Positions 1 to 9,901 of a DNA stretch of 64,000 bases are shown piece by piece. Location: contig CM055096.1 of NCBI GenBank assembly GCA_029204225.1, forward strand, positions 5,409,504-5,473,503. The letters run 5' to 3'. This DNA comes from Diphasiastrum complanatum. Taxonomy: Eukaryota > Streptophyta > Lycopodiopsida > Lycopodiales > Lycopodiaceae. The first letter of the stretch is position 1, and each line of letters starts with the position of its first letter. The notes beneath the pieces are model-generated. The model had not been told where the DNA came from and ran no database searches. It saw only the letters and a list, made by a program, of their open reading frames with translations. The translations under genes and the position numbers were made by a program.

Positions 1-1
1 C

Positions 2-700
2 ATTACTCTCTATAGGAAGCTAATAGGTTCTCTTATATATCTAACCATCACAAGACCTGATTTATCTTATTGTGTTGGTAGATTAAGCCAATTCATGCAA
101 GATCCTAGCATAGAACATTGGAAACTAGGAAAGAGGATCTTGAGATACATCTCGGGAACAAAAGATTTTGGCATTGTTTATAGAGGCTCATCACCTAACT
201 TATTTGGTTTTTCAGATTCAGATTTTGCAGGAGACCTTATGGATAGAAAATCCATAAATGCACATGCTATTTTCATAGGTGATGGAGCTATCTCATGGAT
301 GTCGAAGAAACAAGCAACTATATCACTTTCTTCTAGTGAGGCCGAGTACAAAGCTTTGACATCATGCACAAAGGAGATGGTGTGGATCAAGAGGATGATT
401 ATGGAGCTTCATTTGCTGGATTTTTCAGAGAGTCCAATCATCTTTTGTGACAACCTTTCAGCCCAAAGTCTAGCAAGCAATCCGGTTTTCCATGCAAGGA
501 GCAAACATATCGAGGTGGCTTACCATTTTGTGAGAGAACAAGTGTTGGCAAAAGAGATCAAGCTTGAACATGTCCCATCAAAGGAATGTGTGGCTGATAT
601 CTTTACCAAAGCATTGGGAAAGGACTTATTTTTCAAGCATAGAACAAGTCTTGGTGTACTTTCTAAATCTATGCTAAAACTAGTTGAAGAGGGAGTGTGA
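2..700 (+). CDS. Copia pol, C-terminal RT/RNase H part (partial)
   Basis: This is the open end of a copia gag-pol frame, continuing in from outside the window; the ATG at 95 is internal, not a true start. It covers the end of reverse transcriptase (TRPDLSYCVGRLSQF) and the whole RNase H domain, with the FSDSDFAGD segment, the SLSSSEAEYKAL helix, and FCDNLSA followed by the ARSKHIEV motif. RNase H removes RNA from the RNA/DNA hybrid during reverse transcription in virus-like particles. The protein ends KLVEEGV, and the TGA stop overlaps the first bases of the 3' LTR. It matches the C-terminus of the intact copy at 52637-56587. The frame is unbroken. Confidence 0.93.
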   Translation: MTLYRKLIGSLIYLTITRPDLSYCVGRLSQFMQDPSIEHWKLGKRILRYISGTKDFGIVYRGSSPNLFGFSDSDFAGDLMDRKSINAHAIFIGDGAISWMSKKQATISLSSSEAEYKALTSCTKEMVWIKRMIMELHLLDFSESPIIFCDNLSAQSLASNPVFHARSKHIEVAYHFVREQVLAKEIKLEHVPSKECVADIFTKALGKDLFFKHRTSLGVLSKSMLKLVEEGV

Positions 701-979
701 AAAATTGTCAACTAGTAGTATTTTCCTAACTTGAGATTTTGTAGGCCTATGGCCAAATAAAAGTTAGAGATAGGTTCATACATGTATGTAGAGGCCCAAA
801 GTATGTGTACACTACTTTTGAGGTCACATTAATTAGAGGAGGTCGAGTGTGGAGCTCTTCTATTGGCTCATAATTTGGTGCATTCCTATTTGACCAAATT
901 TCTAGGTATATGGGTGAATCCTATTGGACCCCAATTTTAGCCTATCATAAGACAAGTGGCCAAGAGGCACTATGGCTGC

Positions 980-987
980 TATAAATA
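980..987 (+). promoter_or_regulatory. LTR TATA box
   Basis: TATAAATA lies in the sequence gctataaatagcc about 285 bp into the LTR. It is the likely core promoter element at the U3/R junction. The same site is present in the other family A LTRs (52350-52357, 57559-57566 and 59269-59276, read on the minus strand). Confidence 0.7.
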
Positions 988-1133
988 GCCATCTCCACGA
1001 GTATGTACACATCTCATTTTCATTCTATTGAATGAATGTTATGCTCTTTGAAGGTCCATCTTCTTCTCTCTCACTTTTTTGTTCATATCTTGCATTCTAG
1101 CCACTAGAATTGTGATTTCTTTGTTGCTATGGC

Positions 1134-1147
1134 TTCACACGTGTGAA
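1134..1147. promoter_or_regulatory. G-box palindrome in LTR
   Basis: TTCACACGTGTGAA is a perfect 14-bp palindrome centred on CACGTG, the G-box core bound by plant bZIP and bHLH factors. It recurs in the other family A LTRs (52190-52203, 57398-57411, 59109-59122). Related forms occur in the family B LTRs and in the copia LTR that starts at 4234. Regulatory function is inferred. Confidence 0.5.
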
Positions 1148-1348
1148 ATGCAGGTTGTAGGCTCTGAAGTACGGACAGGGACAGCAAGTTTCTGTTTGTG
1201 GAAGCTTATGATCAGATTTTGATGTTTAGTTGATGTTTAGTATGCTTAACATCACAATTTCTATCATTTTTTCAATCTAGATGTGCATAACTTCCATGGC
1301 CAAGATCTTTATGAAACTTTAGCATCTTTTGGATCTGAGTTTTTCACA

Positions 1349-2169
1349 CTATCTTCTTGGTGTCCTTAGTGTAGGAATGATGGGATAAATTTCATGCATC
1401 TAATCCATTTCAAGACCCTGACCAATTCAAAATTCACATGATGGATAAGGCGGCCACAAGTGAGACACACACACACACTATATTGTTATTTTTACACCAA
1501 AAGCGTTTCTAGAGGGACCATTTGGGTACAGACACATAATAACTTGGAATCTAACCAACACAATCTTACATCGATGACGCCGCTAAATAAAAAAGAAGCA
1601 GCACCATCCAAGCATCTTTATAAGAGCTTTGCAATCTGTGCAGGCTAAAAGTTATTGCACAAGGTATTGCAAATTTGCAACTATTGATTTTGGTTCCACC
1701 GCTTTATGTTGACTAAAAGGCCATGGAAATGTGACAAGAGATGGCATGATATAACGACTCTTGAACATATTGCAAGGCACATTCTAAGGTAAATTTCATA
1801 GCCCAATTTGTTTTCTCATGCTGTTGGGGGTCAGATTCAAATAATTTCGAGTCTATAAGTAATTTATTTGATTCGGTAAGAGCTCACATTCATCATTGTT
1901 GATTCACAAATCAATTCCCTTGCTCAAATAGACGACCACAACCTAGAACAAGCCAATTCTGCAACTAGCATTTACTATTTCTGAATTCCAGACTCATTAC
2001 ACTAATCCATAACTTCTGCAAACTTTTGCTCATGCATACCTTGATATTCTCCCTTGAAAAGAACTATTAAATTTTTTAATAAATGAAAATAATTGTATTT
2101 TGTTTATAAGATTCAAGCTTGGAATGACAAGTTGCAACTTTTCTTTCATCCATAACTTCATTTCTTCCA
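1349..2169. other. Intergenic, nothing recognised
   Basis: Flank of the family A element. It contains a short (CA)n run near 1466-1479 and no open frame with recognisable content. Confidence 0.5.
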
Positions 2170-2450
2170 AATTCGGCCAAATCTACTTGGCCCAATTCGA
2201 CCAATTTGACTAAAGTTGACCAATTTGACCAAGTTGGCCCACGTCGACCAATTCAATCAAATTTGGCCAAGTCGACCAAAATTCGACCAAATTCAGCCAA
2301 CTTCGACCAATTTGGCCAAATTCGGCCAAGTCGACCAATTCGGCCAAATTCGACCAAGTCGACCAATTCGGCCAAATTTGAGCAATTTGACCAATTTGGC
2401 CAAATTGACCAAAGTCGGCCAAGTCGACTAATTGGACAAAATTTGACCAG
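2170..2450. repeat. Degenerate minisatellite, CGACCAATT type
   Basis: This stretch is built from variants of TCGACCAATTCGGCCAA in a 9-18 bp rhythm. Open frames here on both strands are by-products of the repeat, with proteins made of FDQFGQI-like units. They are not treated as genes. Confidence 0.8.
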
Positions 2451-2454
2451 GGTT

Positions 2455-2690
2455 GAAAAATCTCTTTTTGACAAGGATGACATTGGGTCAAATTTTTACC
2501 ATTGGATCAGACTTCTACTATTGGGTTGGATTTTTTCAATTGGGTCGGATTTTTACCATCAGGTTAGATTTTCACCATTGGGTCAGATTCTTTGACAAGG
2601 TTTACGTCCGACAGTTTACATTTGACGATTTACGTCCGACGAGTTACGTTCAATATTTATGTCCGACGGGCTACGTCCGATGGGTTTGAA
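2455..2690. repeat. Two short minisatellite blocks
   Basis: At about 2480-2600 a ~19-20 bp unit of the form ACCATTGGGTCAGATTTTT repeats with changes. From about 2598 to 2690 a ~13-15 bp unit containing ACGTCCGACGR follows. These blocks directly adjoin the minisatellites on either side. Confidence 0.7.
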
Positions 2691-3345
2691 TTTTTTCAAA
2701 AGCTCAAATTTTTGGAATGACTCGAAGACTCAAATTTTTCGAAAGACTCGATCTTTCAAAACGACTCGATTCTTTTGAACGAGTCGAATTCTCGAATTTT
2801 TCCAAAAAGACTCAAATTTTTTAACAACTCAAATTTTTGAGACTCAATTTTAGAAACGACTCATTTTTTGAGACTCAAATTTTTGGAAAGACTCAAATTT
2901 TTTCAATGACTCAAATTTTTCTAACAACCCAAATTTTTCAAACGTTTCAAATTTTTCCAAAGACTCAAATTTTTTCAAAAAGATCTAAATTTTTTGAATG
3001 GATCAAATTTTTCTAATATATCGAATTTTTTCAATGACTCGAATTTTCAATAGCTCAAATTTTTCTCGTATTTTTCCAACGACTCAAATTTTTTCCAAAG
3101 TATCGAATTTTTTGGAAGACTCGAATTTTTTTAAGAGACTTGAATCTTTGGAAAGACTCAAATTTTTCGAATGACTTAAATTTTTTGAAAGACTCGAATT
3201 TTTTCGAAGACTCAAATTTTTTCAATGATTCGATTTTCTTTTTCCAAATGATCGAATTTTTTCAAATACTCGAATTTTTTCAAAGACTCGAATTTTTTCG
3301 ATGGATCGAACTGTTGACTTGAATTTTTTCAAAGGATTGAAGGAC
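2690..3345. repeat. Degenerate minisatellite, GACTCAAATTTTT type
   Basis: About 650 bp made of variants of GACTCRAATTTTTT at 11-20 bp spacing, with interspersed variants such as GATCGAATTTTTT. The start of the 60-codon frame at 3140 is an artefact of the repeat. Confidence 0.8.
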
Positions 3346-4220
3346 TCTTTGTACTGTCAAGTCAAACTTTTTTGGAGGTTCAAAATGAAATCCATCCTTA
3401 CCTTCTAAATAGAGTAATTGGAGACCATAGATAATCTCCCTTGAGTCCAATAAGAAGGAACCCATGGAAGCCATGAAAATTAGTATAGATGTTTTGTAAT
3501 GGACTACAAAGTGTTGCTTCTCTCTCAATAATGGATCCAATAAAGCTATGCTACCAACTCCAAGATGAGATCTTGTAGCTTAGTGTGAGATCAATCTCAC
3601 TAGCTCTACCAATTTTTCTCAAACTAGATCAAACTTTCAACCAAAGGTGAAGTATGGACAAAGTTTGGGTCAACCTCACTCAAGAATGTGGGAAGCACTC
3701 AAATCATCCATAAATGACTCAAATACAAATGAATTGTATATAACTATGTGGCTATGACCTCAAAAATTGTCTAGATCTCAAATAGACGAGATTGGAAAGC
3801 TTTTTCTTGAGATTTTGGATCAAACAAGCAAGATCTGAGTCAAAAAAAATGTTTCCAACCAGGTTGGGTGCCCTACCCACCTTGATATAATTATCTATAA
3901 CTTTTTATTAGTACATCCAATTGATATAAAACAAATTGCAAAACTCTTTTACTCTACAAGCTTTCTAGCAAGCTATCAAGTATGGACTTTGGATCTATGT
4001 TGGAGGAGAACCAAGAAGTCAAAATTTGTTGATTCTCACATGTGTTTGAGTACTGAATTTTGTAGAGTTCCAAATCAGGTCCAATCGATGTGATAATGAC
4101 CCCTCTTGATCCAAAAATCTCAAAGATAGCAAAGGAGATGCCAATACACTCTAGAGTTAGGTCTTGATTTCAAGGCAAATTTTCACATCACTCATGATGT
4201 ATGCATGGACATCTTAGGTA

Positions 4221-4233
4221 GGCTCTGATACCA
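4221..4233 (-). other. Primer binding site (initiator tRNA-Met type)
   Basis: The minus strand reads TGGTATCAGAGCC directly after the LTR end. This is the canonical plant copia primer binding site. Confidence 0.85.
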
Positions 4234-4879
4234 TGTTAAATTTCACACGTGTGGGATAGTCCAAAAGTGTATTTGATCTCCTAATATGTGGGTGATTGCA
4301 CAAAGATCAAGCTGTAGATTGAATTCCAAGATCTACCTCACCAATCTAAGGCAAGAGCACAATGAAACATGCATATACCATTCACCAATTTTACATTCAC
4401 ACATGTGGGAGACTTGTCATGAAAAGAATAAGTATTAAAAAGCCTTGCTTTTGGGTAGAGAGAAAATCCAAGTACAAATGCTCGAGTAGAGAAAGAAGGC
4501 CAAAAAGCCTCAAAATGTAGAAACGCTCACTAACTTCAAAAAATTCAAATACAATGAACCTATCACAACCTGTAATAGGAAATCGAGGTAGGGAGTGCTT
4601 GATTTTCATTGGAACTCTTTTTCTCCTCCTCTCATATGATTGGGTGAGTGACTTATGAGTCCTCAAACTTGATTGGACCAAATTGCTAAAAATCTCTCTT
4701 TTGATTGGTCACTAGATCTCATGCCAACAAATACGGATGAGTCACATATCCAATCTAATCTTGACACTTGTAGCAAGCCTAAGCTAGCTCAAGCCACATC
4801 AAATGTTACTTTTGGCCTAATCATGGAATTAAAAGTGTACTTACTTGAGATGCCTCCTAAGCCAAAATTCACTACAACA
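4234..4879 (-). repeat. Copia 5' LTR, outer edge uncertain
   Basis: The LTR ends (minus strand) ...AAATTTAACA next to the primer binding site. Its outer start is either TGTTGTAGTG at 4879 or TGTTGGCATG at 4730; no second LTR is available to decide. A TTTCACACGTGTGG site lies near its inner end. Confidence 0.55.
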
Positions 4880-5230
4880 TTTTGGAGGATTTATGACCAT
4901 ATTACTGAGGCTTTTATGAAGAATTTCTTTTTTAAAAAAACATCGTATGTCTCAGTATAAACCTTGAAGTATGCCTCAGAATGAAATCCTTGATAATTGC
5001 CCTGGTAATCGAGGCTTTTTCACCTCATTTTTGCGTTGTATGGCACGCGTATACCGAAAGATACACCGATGCTCCTCAATATATACCTCCCAACAAGCTA
5101 TTGGTGACCCTGTCTATTCCGAGGATTATACCGAGGGGTATCCCTTGGTATATCTATATCAAAAGTTTACTCTATTCCGAGGGTTTAAAATCATAAAATG
5201 CTATTTTAGGGCATAGTGAAGCCTGTAAGA
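4870..5230. other. Possible CACTA transposon end with CGAGG subterminal motifs
   Basis: CACTACAACATTTTGG at 4870 resembles the CACTACAA ends of plant En/Spm (CACTA) transposons. It is followed by scattered motifs in both directions such as ATTCCGAGG, TATACCGAGG, GCCTCAG and CTCAGTATA, which resembles the subterminal repeat zone of such elements. The opposite end was not found, and the same bases could instead be the LTR edge of the preceding feature. Confidence 0.3.
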
Positions 5231-5241
5231 ATTTTTTTTTT

Positions 5242-5282
5242 TAGGGTAGAATGGAGCCAGTTTATTGGCTCGATTCTGCCCT
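5242..5282. repeat. Imperfect hairpin
   Basis: The arms agggtagaatggagcca and tggctcgattctgccct form an imperfect stem around a short loop. Its role is unknown. Confidence 0.5.
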
Positions 5283-5504
5283 AAAAATGGACTCCATCCA
5301 ACTCCAGGAGTCTTTTGCGCCACTTCTTATGAAGTTGGTAAGCAAAATCGTTTGTTCATTTATTATTGTTAATAAAAAAATTTGCAAAATTTATTTGAGT
5401 TACATTATAAGCACAACTCGAGTCCTTGGGGGGTTGGGATTTGTTGGTAAGAACGATTCAGCTTGGTCCAACCCAATTAGGTGTGATCATCATTTATCTT
5501 TCAC

Positions 5505-5508
<4 letters not shown>

Positions 5509-5571
<63 letters not shown>
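5509..5571. repeat. (CT)n microsatellite
   Basis: About 31 uninterrupted CT dinucleotides. The inverted counterpart of this locus has (GA)n at 38149-38208 in the matching position. Confidence 0.95.
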
Positions 5572-5572
<1 letters not shown>

Positions 5573-5574
<2 letters not shown>

Positions 5575-6634
5575 TCTGTATTCTTTGAAAAGTGATTATA
5601 AAATGGTGTCACATGCCTCTTTATAGACAATCCTAGGGTTAGAATTTTTTCACTTTAGGCCTATAATTCATAGGATTACGAGTATAGTGCACCCTCTATG
5701 AGTGTCTGACATTACATTACAGGTCTTTATGTTTACTCTGCCATGCTTTTGTTCCGGTCATCATAAAATATGGTGGTGAGGCAATAGGCTATGTTTCTGC
5801 TGATTGGTCGGTCTGTTGACTTCTCTGGCATTGGCGTTTCCGGTACATATAAATTCTGGGGCGCCCTTATCTATGATTTGTCGACGCTCTTCGTTGTACT
5901 TCGGTGGCTCAACTTCGTTGTTTGATATCCGTTATGCTCTTCTGATAGCTGAAATCAGTTAGAAGAATCTACATGGAAATATCCTACGATATTGGTGTAG
6001 GTCCCTCTCCACCTGCGTATGTCTTTGGCATTGGCATGGATGGCAATGTGAAACGGTTGCGAAGGGAGATAAAAGGGGTATAGATGAGAGGGGGAGGTGA
6101 GAAGCAGTGAAAAGTGAGAAATTTTTTTGGGGGAGAATGATTAGCTGTATAAGGGAGGGGAAACAAAAAAAGTGTAAATACAATTAGATTAAGAAAATAA
6201 AAGAAATATAAGAAAGAGAAACAAAATGAATGGTGAAATAGAAGAAAATAAAAGTGAGTCCTTCGGTTCTTTTTGTGCGACTTTTTTTTTTTTTTTTGGC
6301 ATGTTTGTTTCTAAACTCAAACTCATTGTTTTATATATATGTATATATAATAGTCGCCTTGTTATTGTAACACATTATTTAGAAATATTTTTTGATATAT
6401 ACATATTTCAATCTGGAAGGATAGGCGGCATACCGCTCTTTAGTATGGTGGACAATACTTTCGCATTGAATGCATCGACAAAAAAAGAACGACATTCAAT
6501 TGTGGAGTGACAAGGTTTCATCAAGCCAATCGCAGTGGTACAAGGGATACCAATCTGGTCAAAAGACCTCGCTGGGACCATACAAGAGATATTAGAAGTT
6601 GACTATAGTTCTTTTAAGATCTTTCTGTTCAAGG
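5573..6634 (+). repeat. Left copy of ~1.1-kb inverted duplication
   Basis: This segment matches the reverse complement of 36950-38148 over nearly its whole length with many small differences. Shared blocks include the sequence next to the microsatellite (aatggtgtcacatgc), the Pro/Ser-rich minus-strand stretch at 5960-6180, and the block ending accatacaagagatatta. It appears to be part of a decayed DNA transposon. Confidence 0.75.
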
Positions 6635-6700
6635 AGCAGCATGTTTTTTCGGGCCTTTGATTTCAGGCGTAATACTTACACCATTCTGTACATAAGCTCT
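6412..6700 (+). pseudogene. Possible CACTA transposase C-terminal remnant
   Basis: One frame with a stop reads ...GTIQEILEVDYSSFKIFLFK..., which resembles the YYG.I..I.ELDY..F.V.LFKC segment of the DUF4216 region in plant En/Spm (CACTA) transposase-like proteins. It lies in the left copy of the inverted duplication; the right copy has a corresponding remnant with further similarity downstream. The frame has a stop at the end of SIVE and no start or finish. The similarity is short and judged by eye, so the assignment is tentative. Confidence 0.35.
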
Positions 6701-7389
6701 GATCAACTCTTGCCGAAATCTATACACATTATCAGGAGTGTACGGGTCAAGAGTGAACTATCATTACAAAACAAGTGAATGAGCAATTTACTAACAATGA
6801 TAGTAAAGAAATAAGAATCAGAATGAAAGGAACTACAAATGAACAAAATATTACCTTTTCAATATCTACATCGACTTGTAAATTATACCACTCAAAAAAG
6901 AGCTTTGTATTGTATAGGACGAACCATGCACAACTAAAAGCAACTCTTTGCTATACACACTGCATATATTGAACAAAAATTAGTAATATTATAGCATAAA
7001 ATCTATTCATGCTATGACGATAGATTTAAACTAAAAAAAATAGATGCATATCAGAGATAAATTGTATATACCTTTAGAAAATTTTATGGTTCTCTCTCCA
7101 ATTGAGGTTGTCATTGTCGGTATTTCACGAACGATTTCATGAAGTAGAGAATCAAATTCTATGTGTATTAGCAACTGAGTTCAGTTTTACACTGGAAAAT
7201 TTGATATTCCCTCCTTATTTATAAAAAGAATCATTTCAAGCTCCAATGCCGACTGCAATAATTAAAATGAAAATTAGAATCCATTTGAGCAGGATTAATC
7301 ATTCAAATTAAAGGCAACAAAAGCAAACTATCAATCCTTACTTATTCTCATATGGAATCAAATAAATTTTTGCCATTGGACTACATTCA
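6701..7389. other. Intergenic, nothing recognised
   Basis: AT-rich sequence. The 65-codon frame at 6775-6972 has no recognisable content. Confidence 0.5.
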
Positions 7390-8075
7390 ATGAAATATAC
7401 AGCCTTTTCAAGTCAAGTGGAAAATCAAGATGTTGATCTCAAAGGGCTTCAACAACACAAAAGGAAAAGTGACAATTTGGAGCTAGTCAAGAGCACCAAA
7501 GGGAAGTCAAGTGGCAAAGATATGGATCTATTTTTGCAGGTTATTGAAGACTCAAGTAACTTAAAGGTCAAAGGAGCATAAAAGAAGTGTTGTTCAAGTT
7601 TATTTTACTTGTTCTATCACATCTTTGAGCTTTGTTTTGCATCATTTTGATGTTGGAGTTGTATTAACATTCTCTGCTGGTTTTGCTAATGGAAATGAAG
7701 TTACAGGAGGATCATTATATCACTCATTCATGGTCAAGTCATTAAGTGATGTTGATATCTTATGACAAGATGGAGATGGGGACTCATTCATGGATTTTCA
7801 TGTTGGAGACATATAAAAAAAGGACAAAGATGGAGGATACATGCAAGTAAATGGTTATTACTCACAATTTGGTTCTGCATGTTCTAGTTACATTTTGATA
7901 TGTAAAATTGATGTAAGAAATAGTGAAGCATCCAATATGGACACTATTATCTATATCAGTTATGAAAGCTATTATAAAACCATAGAAAGGAGGTCTGTAC
8001 TTAGGATGGAAATCATTCTAAAGTTGGATCAAAGTTGTGTGGTTAAAACTATGCTAAAACTAGTTGAAGAGGGAG
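7390..8075 (+). pseudogene. Non-autonomous copia module, copy 1 (3' remnant)
   Basis: This matches the 3' half of the fuller copy at 22250-24488: the block QHKRK..NLELVKS.KG...GKDMDLFLQ, the IDVRNSEASN.DTI.YI.Y block and the final purine tract before the LTR. Reading frames are broken by stops and internal deletions. The sequence ends with ctaaaactagttgaagaggga, the same 3' signature as family A. It sits against an LTR of family C, whereas copies 2 and 3 sit against family B LTRs. The RNase H and integrase motifs of a normal copia pol are not recognisable. Confidence 0.7.
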
Positions 8076-9042
8076 TGTGAAAAATGTCAACTAGTTTAGT
8101 TGATTTATTTTGGCAATTTTGAGGCCAACATAAAATTTCAACTTAGAGATAGATTTATTTTTGCCAATAAAGGCCTAAATAGTGTTTATACTATTTTTGG
8201 CAAGTATATTTCTAGATGAGGTTGGAGTTAGACCCATTCTAATTGACTAATATAGATACACTGCATTCAGTCACTAAATCCTAGGTTTTTGGTGAACTAA
8301 CTAGAAGTTGTTATTTTAGGGCTATCTTAGGAAAAGTGGACAAGTGACATTATGGCTACTCTAAATAGTTGTACCTATGTGTAGAACACATATTGTTGTT
8401 CTCATTTTATAAGGGAAAGTTACCTCTTTTGATTCTATGTCCATCTCTTGCATATTTCTCGTAATATCTTGACTTCTATCGTATAGAATGTGATTTTTCT
8501 TGTTGTACTTGATTCCAAACTTGTGAAAGACTGTATGCTACTATTTTTGTATGGAAAGGGTCATTACCATATTGGAACTTAGAGTTTATGATCAGATCTA
8601 CATGTATTTTGCAATTCTGGCATGTGTAGATTGATGATTTCTATTTTGTGAATAATGACATTTTGGCAGCTATAAATAGCAGTACCAGCATCGAGAACAT
8701 ATCAATGTATTCATGTTTCATATGGAGAATTCATCTCTTGAGTTTCTATGTCCATCTCATGTGTTTATCTCTTGATATCTTGGTTTTCTATCTGTAGAAT
8801 GTTGATTTATTGGCCGATATAGGTTCCACACATGTGAATGACAGCCTGCTGCTACTGTTGTTGTACAGAAAGGGATAGTACCATACTATATTTTCATGTT
8901 CATGATCAGATCTTTGTGATTTATGCAATTCTAGCATGCTAATTTTGATGAATTCTATCTTGTGACTAGATCTAGATGTGCATACCAAATTGGCCCAAGA
9001 TCTTAGATCCATTAGTTGTGTTTTCGATCTTTAATTTTCACA
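8076..9042 (+). repeat. Family C copia LTR with internal ~307-bp tandem duplication
   Basis: It begins TGTGAAAAATGTCAACTAG directly after the purine tract and ends TTAATTTTCACA, so about 967 bp. Two successive units, about 8346-8652 and 8653-8960, repeat the segment running from the TATA-like region through the downstream LTR. The second unit has a better TATA box (gctataaatagc). The first ~320 bp match the minus-strand LTR remnant at 29965-30286. Confidence 0.75.
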
Positions 9043-9186
9043 CCCAATGTGGACTTGTCCATAATTACCAATTTTTCCATAGACAACTACTCTTATTAAA
9101 ATTACAAATACAACTAATGCATTTTTAGGCCACTTGTGTCCATATCAAAGTTCATGTCATACATGGACTTTGAGGATGAATTTGTC

Positions 9187-9220
9187 CATGTTGAGCATGG
9201 ATAAGTCCATGCTCAACATG
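9187..9220. repeat. Perfect 15-bp hairpin
   Basis: CATGTTGAGCATGGA, then a 4-base loop TAAG, then the exact reverse complement TCCATGCTCAACATG. The surrounding ~200 bp are also rich in CATG words. Function unknown. Confidence 0.8.
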
Positions 9221-9875
9221 TATATCTCCATGTTACGCATGGATTTTCACATGTTGGAAATGGAAAATCATGAACATGTTTGTGCCTAGCATAGATGTAA
9301 CTATGCTTGACTAGTTGGTGAAGTTCATGCCAAGCATCAACTTGCATTGAATAAAAGTAGGATCAAAAGTGGTGAAAAAATGTTTGCTCAATTTGAATGT
9401 TATGTTAATCATGGTAATTGACATTGGGTATCATCTTAATATGATTGTTATTTTTGTCATAACATCTCACACTTAACTTGAATTAATCCATACTGATTCT
9501 TTTAAGTGAACAATAACGCTATGCAAATCATAGTACCTCATACTAAAAAAAAGTAATAAATAGTATTATGGTATGTAATAGATTCACTTATCCAATGGTT
9601 TATAATGATATATTAAAAAAATCTGACAATGAATATGAGAAAAAAAATTGTTTTATTTATTCAAGGCCCATGTTTATGTTTAACATCTACTAGGAATGGA
9701 CGAATTCTAAACCCTCTATGATGATTCAAAAAACATTTTAAAAATGATAAAAGAACAAAAACTAATATTTTTATTCTTACTTTGAATATATAGAAGGAAG
9801 AGATTTTCCATCTAATACTATGGTAAGAAATTAAGGGGGAGAGGTGGGAAAAAAAAATGAAGATGAGAGACATAA

Positions 9876-9901
9876 GTGTGTGTGTGTGTGTGTGTGTGTG
9901 T
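9876..9901. repeat. (TG)n microsatellite
   Basis: Thirteen GT/TG dinucleotides. Open frames crossing it encode CVCV or HTHT runs and are artefacts. Confidence 0.9.

Larger units (their letters stand above)
1..1348 (+). mobile_element. Family A copia LTR retrotransposon, 3' part
   Basis: This is the 3' end of a Ty1/copia element cut off by the window start. It holds the end of pol, a purine-rich tract just before the LTR, and a complete 653-bp 3' LTR. The coding part agrees residue for residue with the C-terminal part of the intact element at 51989-57850, so both belong to one recently active family. The two copies lie about 51 kb apart in opposite orientation. The target duplication cannot be checked because the 5' end is outside the window. 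Confidence 0.95.
696..1348 (+). repeat. 3' LTR of family A copia (653 bp)
   Basis: The repeat begins TGTGAAAAATTGTC and ends GAGTTTTTCACA, giving the TG...CA ends of an LTR. The same 653-654 bp sequence occurs at 51989-52641, 57197-57850 and 58908-59560 in the opposite orientation. It carries a TATA box at 980-987 and a G-box palindrome at 1134-1147. Confidence 0.95.
3346..4879 (-). mobile_element. Copia element, 5' LTR and leader only
   Basis: Read on the minus strand this is the 5' end of a copia element. It has an LTR, a primer binding site complementary to initiator methionine tRNA (4221-4233), then a leader of about 700-850 bp that may include a decayed gag start. A short open frame at 3280-3540 may belong to gag, but no family motif could be seen in it. 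The element is cut off by the minisatellite block at about 3345, so pol and the 3' LTR are missing. The LTR does not resemble families A, B or C apart from a G-box-like site. Confidence 0.65.

Noticed and set aside
2206-2689. Overlapping open frames of 70-129 codons on both strands
   Set aside because: They are translations of short-period repeats (FDQFGQI-like units) and have no codon or domain signal.
5251-5626. Frames ending in Ser-Leu runs
   Set aside because: Products of the CT microsatellite; the same applies to frames across 31062-31325, 38104-38301, 60198-60380 and 61195-61383.
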